From: Cytobacillus oceanisediminis
GTDB lineage: Bacteria; Bacillota; Bacilli; Bacillales; Cytobacillaceae
Direction: 5' to 3'
Length of the DNA: 64,000 nt
Assembly (NCBI RefSeq): GCF_022811925.1
Contig: NZ_CP065511.1
Coordinates: 1,791,501-1,855,500, forward strand
Positions within the stretch are counted from its first letter, which is position 1; each line of letters starts with the position of its first letter. The notes below the pieces were generated by a model. It saw only the letters and a program-made list of their open reading frames with translations, was not told where the DNA came from and made no database searches. A program made the translations under genes and the position numbers. Positions 37,177-45,617 of the stretch are shown here, piece after piece.

Positions 37177-37995
37177 ATGCACATAGTTGTGTGTGTCAAG
37201 CAAGTCCCAGATACAAAAATTATTAAAATCAATCCCAAAACCAATACTCTTGACAGGCGCAGTGCTCCTGCCATTTTAAATCCCTATGACGCCCATGCAG
37301 TGCAGGAAGCTGTGAAAATAACAAAGTCCATAGGAAAAGGCACCATTTCGGTCTTATCCATGGGACCTCCACAGGCTGTTGCTGTGATTAAGAAAAGTAT
37401 CGAAATTGGAGCAGACCGCGGTTTTTTAATCTCTGACCGTGCATTTGCCGGCGCAGATACATTGGCAACAAGCTATGCCCTGTCTAAGGCATTAGAACGT
37501 ATTTCAAAAGATATGCCTGTGGATTTAATCATATGCGGAAAACATGCCATTGATGGAGATACCGGCCAGGTGGGACCAGGAATAGCAAGAAGGCTGGATA
37601 TTCCGCCTGTTACAAATGTTATAGAGGTATCCGAACTTAATGAAAGTGAAAAAACGATCCTGATCAAAAGGAAAATTACGGACGGATATGAATTAATACA
37701 AGCTCAAGTCCCTTGCCTGCTGACCGTTGAAAAGGAGATTAATAGCATAGAATACTCCCCTATGCCTAACATGATAAAAGCTGCCAGGTATGAGCCGGTT
37801 ATCTGGTCTGTAAATGATCTCGAGGAAGTGGATCGTACACAGCTCGGATTGAAAGGGTCTCCTACGATAGTGGGAAAAATGTTTACCCCTCCCAAGCCGG
37901 AAGGCGGAAAGAGGCTTGAAGGGAATGCGGACGAACAGGTTAAGCAGCTGATGGAGCTTCTTAATGATAAGAAAGAGCTGTTTGTAAGCCGATAA
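37177..37995 (+). CDS. fixA: Electron transfer flavoprotein beta subunit (FixA type)
   Basis: A 272-residue ETF beta-type protein. VCVKQVPDTKIIKINPKTNT (N-term), INPYDAHAVQEA-like NPYDAHAVQEAVKI and GKHAIDGDTGQVGPGIARRL are FixA/bifurcating-type ETF motifs. It forms a heterodimer with FixB and takes electrons from NADH or another donor. It is the first gene of a tight four-gene operon; GAGGAGGG lies 10 bases before ATG 37177. B. subtilis lacks FixABCX at this locus. Confidence 0.9.
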   Translation: MHIVVCVKQVPDTKIIKINPKTNTLDRRSAPAILNPYDAHAVQEAVKITKSIGKGTISVLSMGPPQAVAVIKKSIEIGADRGFLISDRAFAGADTLATSYALSKALERISKDMPVDLIICGKHAIDGDTGQVGPGIARRLDIPPVTNVIEVSELNESEKTILIKRKITDGYELIQAQVPCLLTVEKEINSIEYSPMPNMIKAARYEPVIWSVNDLEEVDRTQLGLKGSPTIVGKMFTPPKPEGGKRLEGNADEQVKQLMELLNDKKELFVSR

Positions 37996-38019
37996 CAGAA
38001 ATAATTAGGGGGGATTTAC

Positions 38020-39045
38020 ATGATGGATGAGAACCGGGGAGTGTGGGTATTCATAGAACAAAATGATGGGAAAATCGAAGGGGTTTCCCTTGAATTGCTC
38101 GGTGCAGGCAGAAAGCTGGCAGATAAGCTGGATGTGCCTCTTTCCGGTGTGCTGCTTGGGTATGAAATAATGTCTTTAAGCCAGGAGGTAATCGCTTATG
38201 GAGCTGATCAGGTATATGTAATAGATCATGAAGTAATGAAAGATTACCGCACAGAATCATATATGAAGGCAGTTATAAATCTTGCAGAAAAATATAAACC
38301 TGAAATATTTCTCTATGGGGCCACTTCCAATGGTAAAGATTTGGCCAGTGCTGTTGCTACAGATCTTAGCACTGGATTGACTGCGGATACAACCATGCTG
38401 GATGTCGAAGTGGATAAGAGGCTTCTTGAAGCAAGCCGCCCGGCGTTTGGGGGAAATATAATGGCAACCATCCTTTGTAAAAAGCACCGGCCGCAGATGG
38501 CTACTGTCCGTCCTAAGGTTATGAAAGCCCTGGAGCCAGATCATGATAGGCAGGGAGAGGTTATAGAAGAAGCGATTACCCTAAGCGAAGATGACATGCG
38601 CACTAAGGTGATTAAAATTGTGAAAGATGTCACAAAAAAAGTGAATTTAGCAGATGCTCATGTTGTCGTTGCAGGCGGAAAAGGGATGGGTGATTTTCAA
38701 AATTTTCAGCTGATCCATGAGCTGGCTGACGCAATTGGAGCAACCGTAGGCGGTACAAGGGATGTAGTGGAGGCAGGATGGCTGCCGCATGAACAGCAGG
38801 TAGGGCAGACCGGGGAAACCATTACACCAAAGGTCTATTTTGCTATTGGGATTTCAGGTGCAATTCAGCATGTCGTAGGCATGAAGAATTCAGAGTTCAT
38901 TATTGCGATTAACAAAGATCCGGACGCACCTATATTTGATGTAGCAACTTACGGAATCGTGGGTGATGCACTTGAAATTGTGCCGAAGCTAATTAAAGAG
39001 TTAAAGGAAGCAAGGGAAAGAGGGGGTGAAATGAGTTATGTCTGA
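38020..39045 (+). CDS. fixB: Electron transfer flavoprotein alpha subunit (FixB type)
   Basis: 341 residues. The C-terminal FAD domain has VVAGGKGMGDFQNFQLIHEL, GGTRDVVEAGWLPHEQQVGQ and GISGAIQHVVGMKNS; the N-terminal domain is ETF alpha-like. With FixA it holds FAD and hands electrons to FixC and FixX. GGGGGG lies 6 bases before the ATG. Its 3' end overlaps fixC by 8 bases. Confidence 0.92.
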   Translation: MMDENRGVWVFIEQNDGKIEGVSLELLGAGRKLADKLDVPLSGVLLGYEIMSLSQEVIAYGADQVYVIDHEVMKDYRTESYMKAVINLAEKYKPEIFLYGATSNGKDLASAVATDLSTGLTADTTMLDVEVDKRLLEASRPAFGGNIMATILCKKHRPQMATVRPKVMKALEPDHDRQGEVIEEAITLSEDDMRTKVIKIVKDVTKKVNLADAHVVVAGGKGMGDFQNFQLIHELADAIGATVGGTRDVVEAGWLPHEQQVGQTGETITPKVYFAIGISGAIQHVVGMKNSEFIIAINKDPDAPIFDVATYGIVGDALEIVPKLIKELKEARERGGEMSYV

Positions 39046-40333
39046 AAAGTTTGATGTCATCGTGGTGGGTGCAGGGCCTGCAGGAACTTCCTGTGCTTAC
39101 ACATGCGCCAAAAACGGTCTAAAAGTCCTGCAAATTGAAAGAGGAGAATATCCCGGCAGCAAAAATGTAATGGGCGGAGTATTATACCGTAAGCAAATGG
39201 AGGAAATCATTCCGGAGTTTTGGAAAGAAGCACCGCTGGAGCGGCCTGTCATAGAGCAGCGGTTTTGGATGATGGATAAAGAATCAACAGTGAGTTTTGG
39301 CTATAAAGGTCTTGAGTGGGGGAAGGAACCATATAATAATTTTACAGTACTCCGGGCGCCATTTGACCAATGGTTTGCAAAAAAAGGGATTGAACAGGGA
39401 GTACTTTTAATAAATGAAACAGTCGTGCTTGAGTGTCTGACTGAAAATGGAAAGGTGGTTGGTGTAAGAACTGACCGGCCGGATGGAGAGGTATATGCAG
39501 ATGTAGTGGTTTTGGCAGATGGTGTAAATTCACTGCTGGCAAAACAGCTGGGCTACCATAAAGAATTTCGCCCTGATGAAGTGGCACTGACTGTAATGGA
39601 AGTCATTAATCTTTCAAAAGACAAAATTAATGACCGCTTTAACCTGGAAGACAACCAGGGCTGTACGATTGAAATATTCGGGGACTCCACGAAAGGCAAT
39701 CTGGGAACTGCCTTTATTTACACTAATAAAGAGAGTATTAATATTGGTGTGGGAACCACGCTGTCAAGCATGATTAAGGCTAAGCTTAAGCCTTATGACC
39801 TGCTGGATTATTTAAAAACACACCCTATGGTAAGACCTTTAATAGAAGGGGGAGAATCTGCTGAGTATCTGGCTCACTTGATTCCTGAAGGAGGCTACCA
39901 TTCAGTGCCTAAAGTGGCCGGGGATGGTGTCCTTCTTGCAGGTGATGCTGCACAGCTGGTTAATGCCATACATCGCGAAGGCTCCAATATGGCAATGGCT
40001 TCCGGAACGATGGCTGCAGAAACCATCATTGATGCCAAAAAACGGGGTGATTTTAGCGAAACAAGCTTGAATCAGTACAGGGAAACACTGTATCAAAGCT
40101 TTATTATTAAAGACCTGGAAAAATATAAAGATGCAACTCACACGTTTGAACACTACCCGCAGTATTTTAAGGAATATGTTCCAATGCTGAACAGGGCAGC
40201 GAGCAAATTCTTTACAGTTGATGGAACTCCTAAGAAAGATAAGCAAAAGGAAATTATGAAGAGCTTCACCAGTGAGCGCGGGACCATTCGTGTGCTTCAA
40301 GACATGTACAGGGCATGGAAGGCGGTGAAATAA
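39038..40333 (+). CDS. fixC: ETF-quinone oxidoreductase-like flavoprotein (FixC type)
   Basis: 431 residues. The FAD motif VVGAGPAGTSCAYTCAKNG is at residues 7-25, a second FAD block GVLLAGDAAQLVNAIHREG near residue 295, and the C-terminus lacks the ferredoxin domain of ETF-QO, which is supplied by FixX. It probably passes electrons to the quinone pool. GAGGGGGTGA before ATG 39038 serves as RBS inside fixB. It overlaps fixX by one base. Confidence 0.92.
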   Translation: MSEKFDVIVVGAGPAGTSCAYTCAKNGLKVLQIERGEYPGSKNVMGGVLYRKQMEEIIPEFWKEAPLERPVIEQRFWMMDKESTVSFGYKGLEWGKEPYNNFTVLRAPFDQWFAKKGIEQGVLLINETVVLECLTENGKVVGVRTDRPDGEVYADVVVLADGVNSLLAKQLGYHKEFRPDEVALTVMEVINLSKDKINDRFNLEDNQGCTIEIFGDSTKGNLGTAFIYTNKESINIGVGTTLSSMIKAKLKPYDLLDYLKTHPMVRPLIEGGESAEYLAHLIPEGGYHSVPKVAGDGVLLAGDAAQLVNAIHREGSNMAMASGTMAAETIIDAKKRGDFSETSLNQYRETLYQSFIIKDLEKYKDATHTFEHYPQYFKEYVPMLNRAASKFFTVDGTPKKDKQKEIMKSFTSERGTIRVLQDMYRAWKAVK

Positions 40334-40617
40334 TGTCAACGAAAACGATCGAAGAAAAGCAATATTTAGTTCGTTTTAAGGCAGACACAAAATCACATCT
40401 TACCGTATTGGATCATGATATCTGCATGACAAAATGCCCCGATAAAATATGCACTATTTTCTGTCCGGCTGAGGTGTACAAGTGGGAAGGGTTGAGAATG
40501 CAGGTGGGTTACGAAGGATGCCATGAGTGCGGCAGCTGCAGGATTGGATGCCCATATCAGAATATTAAATGGGAATACCCTAAAGGCGGTCATGGAATAG
40601 TATTCAGGCTTGCATAG
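40333..40617 (+). CDS. fixX: Ferredoxin-like FixX
   Basis: A 94-residue ferredoxin partner of FixC. CHECGSCRIGCP near residue 71 gives a C-x2-C-x2-C-x3-C cluster; the upstream C-x3-C-x4-C-x3-C run (CMTKCPDKICTIFC) is the more degenerate FixX-type segment. The ATG is chosen over an earlier in-frame ATG at 40315 because it lies at the fixC stop with GGAAGGCGGTGA before it. Ends the operon before a strong terminator. Confidence 0.92.
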   Translation: MSTKTIEEKQYLVRFKADTKSHLTVLDHDICMTKCPDKICTIFCPAEVYKWEGLRMQVGYEGCHECGSCRIGCPYQNIKWEYPKGGHGIVFRLA

Positions 40618-40658
40618 GTTAACCCTTCAGGATCTGCAGCTTCCCTATTTCATACAAA

Positions 40659-40682
40659 AACCGGCCACATTTGGCCGGTTTG
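40659..40682 (+). terminator. fixABCX terminator
   Basis: Perfect 9-bp stem AACCGGCCA / TGGCCGGTT. Confidence 0.85.
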
Positions 40683-40927
40683 AAAAGGGGGGTAATGAAA
40701 AAGGTTTTATCTTTCGGTACATTTATATTATAGGTAAGAAATATTAACAAACTGTTAACAATCTATATCAAAACTATTAATCCTGAAGCATACATGTTAT
40801 TCTGATTTTATTATAAATTACCGCGTTAAAGCTTTTAAGTAATAGTACTTTAGTATCTTAATTTTTTAGGCAGGATTTGTTAAACTAAATGTGGTCGGAC
40901 TATTATAGTTGACCCCCTATAATCTGG

Positions 40928-40957
40928 AGAGCTTAGAGAATTCTAGGCTCTTTTTTT
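40928..40957 (+). terminator. Orphan terminator with preceding hairpin
   Basis: Stem AGAGC-TAGA / TCTA-GCTCT followed by seven T. A second hairpin precedes it at 40893-40914. No gene lies just upstream, so it may end a small RNA. Confidence 0.6.
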
Positions 40958-41078
40958 ATTATGAATTAATAATTCAATTTTTGGGGGATTTTGATTAAAA
41001 GTAGAAATTACCTATATGTATGTTATTTCACATTCGAGGGTAAAAAAAGAGTAACGCATAGGGGAATAAATTTTGAGG

Positions 41079-41399
41079 TTAGCTGATTCTCTCTTGTCTC
41101 TTTAAAAAATTGAACTGGGAGTCTTTTACATTGGCTTCAAGCTCTTTAGCATGTTCAAAAGCTTTATGGATGCATTCGTACAGAGTTGAAGAATAAAGCG
41201 CCTCATTCCATGAAAAACTTCCTTCTGAATTGGATGGATATAGGGTTACTTTCCAGACGTAAAATTCTTTTTCCTGTTCTTTAAGCTGTCCTTCCAGAGC
41301 GATTAGCCAATGGGTTTGCCCAGCCGTAAGGAATGGCTCAGCTGCATTTGCTGGAATAAGGCATTTTTGATAAAAATCAAAGTAGTTTGGCAGGTGCAT
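41079..41399 (-). CDS. Small conserved-looking protein, unknown function
   Basis: 106 residues, no signal peptide or membrane segment, rich in aromatic residues (Tyr, Phe, Trp) in its middle. AGGAGGG lies 7 bases before the ATG, so translation is well supported. I do not recognise the family. It lies alone between the fix operon and the exporter on the same strand as the exporter. Confidence 0.6.
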   Translation of the reverse strand: MHLPNYFDFYQKCLIPANAAEPFLTAGQTHWLIALEGQLKEQEKEFYVWKVTLYPSNSEGSFSWNEALYSSTLYECIHKAFEHAKELEANVKDSQFNFLKRQERIS

Positions 41400-41578
41400 A
41401 TTTAATCCCTCCTAACATTTTACAGGGTATTTAGCTGCGCCAAAGAGAGCTAATATCTTACCTTTATTATATGGCAAAAAAGGAGAAGATTGCACACAAT
41501 TGTTAAAATTTTTAGAAAACTTTTTAAAAAAGAATCTAAATTCCTTTTTAAGAAGGAGGGTTGACCCCTCCTTTTTAC

Positions 41579-42814
41579 CTATTTATTCCATTTTGAAACA
41601 GTTTCATCCGGCGGGAGCAATAATGTCAGCAACCCCAGTACGGGAAGAAAGCCGGTTAATATAATCATATTTACCAGACCAACAGTGTCGGCTATATAGC
41701 CCAGAGCAATTGAGCCTATTGCCCCCATACCAAAAGCCAGCCCCACTGTAAGTCCCGCCATAGTGCCGATTTTGCCTGGAACTAATTCCTGAGCGTATAC
41801 TACTGTCACAGAAAAGCTTGACATCAGTATGAATCCGCTTGCCACCAGCATTACAAATGCGATAGGAGATGGAACGAAAGGAATCAGGATGGAAAGCGGA
41901 ACAGTCAGGATCATGGACAGAAAAATAATCCTTTTCTTTCCAAACCGATCTGCAAGCGGCCCGCCAAAAAATGTGCCTAATGCACCTGATACTAAAAATG
42001 CAAATAAGAAGAGCTGTGCCTGACTAATGGAGAAAGAGTATTTCTCTATAGCATAAAAGGCATAGAAATTTGTCATCCCAGCTATATACCATGAACGGGC
42101 AAATATCAAAAAGAGAACCAGGATCAGTGCACTCCATACTTTTTTTGATATCTTATTATTTCTATGGACAACAGCTTGTTTTTTAGCTCTGCCGGCCATC
42201 AGTTCCTCCTGAAGGCGTCCAGTATACCAAAATGCTATATAGATCAGCAGTCCGACTGCAATAGCAGCAACTGCAGTAAACCAGGCAGCTCCCATTTGAC
42301 CGAGCGGAACAAGAATGAGCGCGGTAATGATAGGAGCAAGTGCCTGTCCTGTGTTTCCGCCGACTTGATAGATAGATTGAGCCAGACCCCTGCGCTGGCC
42401 GGCTGCCATATAAGCAACCCTGGATCCTTCCGGGTGGAACACAGCTGATCCGAGACCAATGAATAATACCGATATAATAATCCATTTATAATCCGGGGCA
42501 AAGGCCAATCCTAATATGCCAAATAAAGTGGAAGTCAGGCCGATTGGCAAGGCGAAAGGGAACGGCTTTTTATCAGTGGCCATTCCAACAACCGGCTGCA
42601 TGATAGACGACACGATATTCAGTGAAAAGGCAATCATCCCCAGCTGTGAGTATGAAAGCCCCATAGATTTTTCTAAAATGGGAAACATGGCTGGAATAAC
42701 TGATTGAATAGAGTCATTCAATAGGTGGCAAAGGCCAATAATGAATAAGATTCGATAGGCCGTTTTCTGCTGCGGCTCATATCTTGGGCTGACTGAAGCA
42801 GCGGTAGTACTCAT
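41579..42814 (-). CDS. MFS exporter, fosmidomycin-resistance (Fsr)-like
   Basis: 411 residues, 12 hydrophobic segments, MFS fold. HLLNDSIQSVIPAMFPIL (near residue 31) and SAVFHPEGSRVAYMAAGQ are the Fsr-family hallmarks; the MFS loop after TM2 (GMATDKKPFPFALPIG) and the TM8-9 loop GGPLADRFGKKRI are visible. It probably exports a drug or small metabolite. AAGGAG precedes the ATG. The divergent gene is the APH-type kinase. Substrate unknown. Confidence 0.88.
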   Translation of the reverse strand: MSTTAASVSPRYEPQQKTAYRILFIIGLCHLLNDSIQSVIPAMFPILEKSMGLSYSQLGMIAFSLNIVSSIMQPVVGMATDKKPFPFALPIGLTSTLFGILGLAFAPDYKWIIISVLFIGLGSAVFHPEGSRVAYMAAGQRRGLAQSIYQVGGNTGQALAPIITALILVPLGQMGAAWFTAVAAIAVGLLIYIAFWYTGRLQEELMAGRAKKQAVVHRNNKISKKVWSALILVLFLIFARSWYIAGMTNFYAFYAIEKYSFSISQAQLFLFAFLVSGALGTFFGGPLADRFGKKRIIFLSMILTVPLSILIPFVPSPIAFVMLVASGFILMSSFSVTVVYAQELVPGKIGTMAGLTVGLAFGMGAIGSIALGYIADTVGLVNMIILTGFLPVLGLLTLLLPPDETVSKWNK

Positions 42815-42959
42815 GATATAGTCTCCTTTTTTCTGAACATTTCGTAAAGCTAAATATAGTTTACCTTATTCATTAGTCTTTCAAAATAGTTATTTTGGAA
42901 ATCTATTAAATATTATATAATTTACATTATTCAGATTAAATAAGAGGGCAGGAGAGCTA

Positions 42960-43952
42960 ATGGAAAAAGCAGTTGATGCTTTAATGACGGACGATATTCT
43001 CACTAATTTCCTTAAGATCTATTCTTTGAATATCGGGAATTATAAAAAGCTGGGTGACTTTGAAAACTATGTTTATGAGGTTCATAGAGATGGAAAAGCA
43101 CATATTTTGAGGATAACCCACTCATCTCACCGAATGATTGAGGAGCTTCTATCAGAAGCAGACTGGATGAATTATCTGAAATCGAAGGGTTTAAAGGTTC
43201 CAGAAGTTTTTCCATCAAAGAATGGGAATATGGTTGAGAGGTTAACAGCTGAGGACGGTTCTCCCTTTTATGCCAGCTTGTTTTCAAAAGCGGAGGGCAA
43301 ATCAATAAGTGTTCGGGCACCGGAATTCAATAAGGAGTTATTTCAAGCATGGGGAAGAGCGGTGGGGAAAATGCATGCAGCCACAAAATCATATGTTCCA
43401 TCAGCTGGAATTGTACCGAGAATGCAATGGGATGAAGAAGAACTGCTTTTAGTGGAGAAATATATACCGGTAGAAGATCAATTGGTCATTAAGCATACAA
43501 AGGATTTATTGAATCTGCTTCAAAACTTGCCAAAAAATATAAACAATTTTGGCCTTATTCATACTGATCTTCATTCCGGAAACTTCTTTTATGATGGGAA
43601 AGATATACAAGTATTTGATTTTGATGACTGCTGCCATCATTGGTTTGCATCTGATATAGCCATTCCGCTGTATTACTCACTTTTATATAAGTTCAAAGAG
43701 GCGGATCCAGCAGAAATGAAAATCTTTGGCAAGCAATTCCTGGACTCCTTTTTGGAGGGCTATCAGCTGGAAAATGAAATTCCCGATGATTTGGAAAGGC
43801 AGCTGCCCTTATTTCTGAGGCTGAGAGATATCACACTTTATTCGGTCCTTCATAAGAAAATCGCACCTGAAGACAAGAATTCGCAGCTATTGTTTATGAT
43901 GGAGACGATAAAGAAAAGAATTGAGAGAAACGATCCAATCTATCCGATTTAA
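42960..43952 (+). CDS. APH-family phosphotransferase (Brenner motif)
   Basis: A 330-residue kinase-like protein. The catalytic loop GLIHTDLHSGNFFYDGKDIQ and the metal motif VFDFDDCCHHW fit the aminoglycoside/choline/homoserine kinase group; the N-lobe carries an aminoglycoside-type FENYVYEV loop. The substrate cannot be told from sequence. GGCAGGAGAGC precedes ATG 42960. It is divergent from the exporter and convergent with kinD. Confidence 0.85.
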   Translation: MEKAVDALMTDDILTNFLKIYSLNIGNYKKLGDFENYVYEVHRDGKAHILRITHSSHRMIEELLSEADWMNYLKSKGLKVPEVFPSKNGNMVERLTAEDGSPFYASLFSKAEGKSISVRAPEFNKELFQAWGRAVGKMHAATKSYVPSAGIVPRMQWDEEELLLVEKYIPVEDQLVIKHTKDLLNLLQNLPKNINNFGLIHTDLHSGNFFYDGKDIQVFDFDDCCHHWFASDIAIPLYYSLLYKFKEADPAEMKIFGKQFLDSFLEGYQLENEIPDDLERQLPLFLRLRDITLYSVLHKKIAPEDKNSQLLFMMETIKKRIERNDPIYPI

Positions 43953-43956
43953 AAAA

Positions 43957-43988
43957 GAAGGTGCCCGGCAGTGTGCACCTTCCCTTTT
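43957..43988. terminator. Bidirectional terminator between the APH gene and kinD
   Basis: GAAGGTGC / GCACCTTC stem, with T-rich and A-rich flanks, between convergent genes. Confidence 0.85.
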
Positions 43989-45487
43989 TATGCGTTTTTG
44001 ATAGGAAGAAAAATATCTACATGCGTTCCTTCAGTTTCTTTGCTTGTAATAAATATTTCACCGCCGAAAGAATGCAGAATGCGTCTGCAGACCACGAGGC
44101 CAAGGCCCGTACCCATTTCCTTTGAAGTGTAAAATGGATGGAAAATCTTTTCAATCTCATTTTCAGGGATGCCTGAGCCTGTGTCTGCAATTTTAAGCTG
44201 ACACTTGGAATGCATTTTATTTAGCTTGATTGTCAGCTTTCCTCCACCCTCCATTGATTCAAATGCGTTTTTCGTTAAATTCAGGACAACCTGTTTCATC
44301 TGGTCTTTCGTACAATCGACCATGACAGGTTCATCTGAAAGAGCAGATTCAAAAGTGACATTGTGTAAATTAGCTTCGGAGAGTATCAAAGGTTCTAATT
44401 CTTTTATGATATTTCTCAAATCCATTGTCTCCATCTTTTGAGCTGTAGGTTTACCCAGAATTAAAAATTCACTTACAATCTCATTAATTCTGCTTATCTC
44501 ATCATTTATAACTGAAAAGTAATACTGGTCATGTGTATTCGTATATTTTTCACTTAATAGCTGTATAAGGCCTTTTATTCCTGTTAAAGGGTTCCTGATT
44601 TCATGGGCAGTGCTGGCAGCAAGAGTACCCACCAGTTCCAGCTTTTGAAGCTCATTTTCCTTTTTTTCCTCTTCATTCTGCTTTTTAAGCCTTAAATACT
44701 TAATAAAGAGAAATAGAATATGGCTTATAATCATTATTACAAGGATAGCCTTAAAAGCATCTTTGGCAATTGCCAGCATATCTCTTGGCGGCAATTCTAC
44801 TTTTACACTCCAGGGAAGCCTGTCAATTGGGATTGAAATGCTATTATGGCTGGAAAACGATGAGTCACCATTCATGTTGATGTCCATAATCGTTTCCCTT
44901 TCTGAATTAAGGACAGAAAGTCGTGCTTCTGGAGTAAGAAGTCTCATAATATTTTGTACGTAATCCACCCTCATATGTGCCACAATAATAGAGATTAAAT
45001 CTCCAGTGTCATTGAATACGGGTTTGCCTATCCCAACTACTGTTTGCCCATTGATTAGTGTTTCAGGGGAGTTAGAGATAACAATATCTTTCGTGCGCGA
45101 AACCTCTTTTAGATATTTCTTATTAGATAAATCGGAGTTCGCTAAAAATTGATTTGACCCTGTTAGAACCTTTCCGCTGGGATCAAGAAGGTAAATCCCG
45201 CCATACCGCGGATCCAGCTGATTGGCTTTTTGGAGCAGAGGCTCCAGTTTATCAGAGGGTGTGTCAGCACTTCCTGCAGTCAGTGATAACATCTCAAGTG
45301 TGGTCACAGTTTCAGAAATAAACTGATCCCAGCTTCTTTGGTGTATGGAGCCAATCCATTTTGCTTCTTCCAGTCTTTCCTCATCGTTTTGATTAACAGA
45401 GTTCATAAAGAAAAAGATGCTGCCGGCCAAAGTGGGAATAATTACTGCGATTAAATATAGTAGTAAATTTCGGTTTCGACTATTCAT
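43988..45487 (-). CDS. kinD: Membrane sporulation-type histidine kinase (KinD-like)
   Basis: 499 residues. TM1 is about residues 8-29, an outer dCache-like sensor spans about 30-245 (AHMRVDYVQNIMRLL, DPRYGGIYLLDPSGKVLTGS), and TM2 is about 246-265. The HisKA motif TAHEIRNPLTGIKGLIQLLSEKY has the phospho-His. The ATPase domain shows NLTKNAFESMEG, DTGSGIP and GTGLGLVVCRR. B. subtilis kinD has the same layout and lies beside mhqR at this place. GGAG lies 8 bases before ATG 45487. Direct outer-ligand sensing is inferred from the dCache-like fold. Confidence 0.88.
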   Translation of the reverse strand: MNSRNRNLLLYLIAVIIPTLAGSIFFFMNSVNQNDEERLEEAKWIGSIHQRSWDQFISETVTTLEMLSLTAGSADTPSDKLEPLLQKANQLDPRYGGIYLLDPSGKVLTGSNQFLANSDLSNKKYLKEVSRTKDIVISNSPETLINGQTVVGIGKPVFNDTGDLISIIVAHMRVDYVQNIMRLLTPEARLSVLNSERETIMDINMNGDSSFSSHNSISIPIDRLPWSVKVELPPRDMLAIAKDAFKAILVIMIISHILFLFIKYLRLKKQNEEEKKENELQKLELVGTLAASTAHEIRNPLTGIKGLIQLLSEKYTNTHDQYYFSVINDEISRINEIVSEFLILGKPTAQKMETMDLRNIIKELEPLILSEANLHNVTFESALSDEPVMVDCTKDQMKQVVLNLTKNAFESMEGGGKLTIKLNKMHSKCQLKIADTGSGIPENEIEKIFHPFYTSKEMGTGLGLVVCRRILHSFGGEIFITSKETEGTHVDIFLPIKNA

Positions 45488-45617
45488 CAGGTTAACTCCA
45501 GCATAATTAGGTTGATTTGTTCTTATCTAACTGACATTATCAATATTATACCATTTTGTGTTAAAAGAGGTTTATTTATATCAAAGGAATGATATTTTAT
45601 ATGTAAGGAGGGGTTTG

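Larger units (their letters stand above)
40618..41078. other. 461-bp gap after fixX: two hairpins, no gene
   Basis: The fixX terminator is at 40659-40680. Further on there is an unexplained pair: the hairpin GGTC..ACTA/TAGT..GACC at 40893-40914 and a terminator-like stem at 40928-40957. No ORF with an RBS is seen and no good promoter could be assigned. It ends before the convergent small gene at 41079. Confidence 0.6.
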
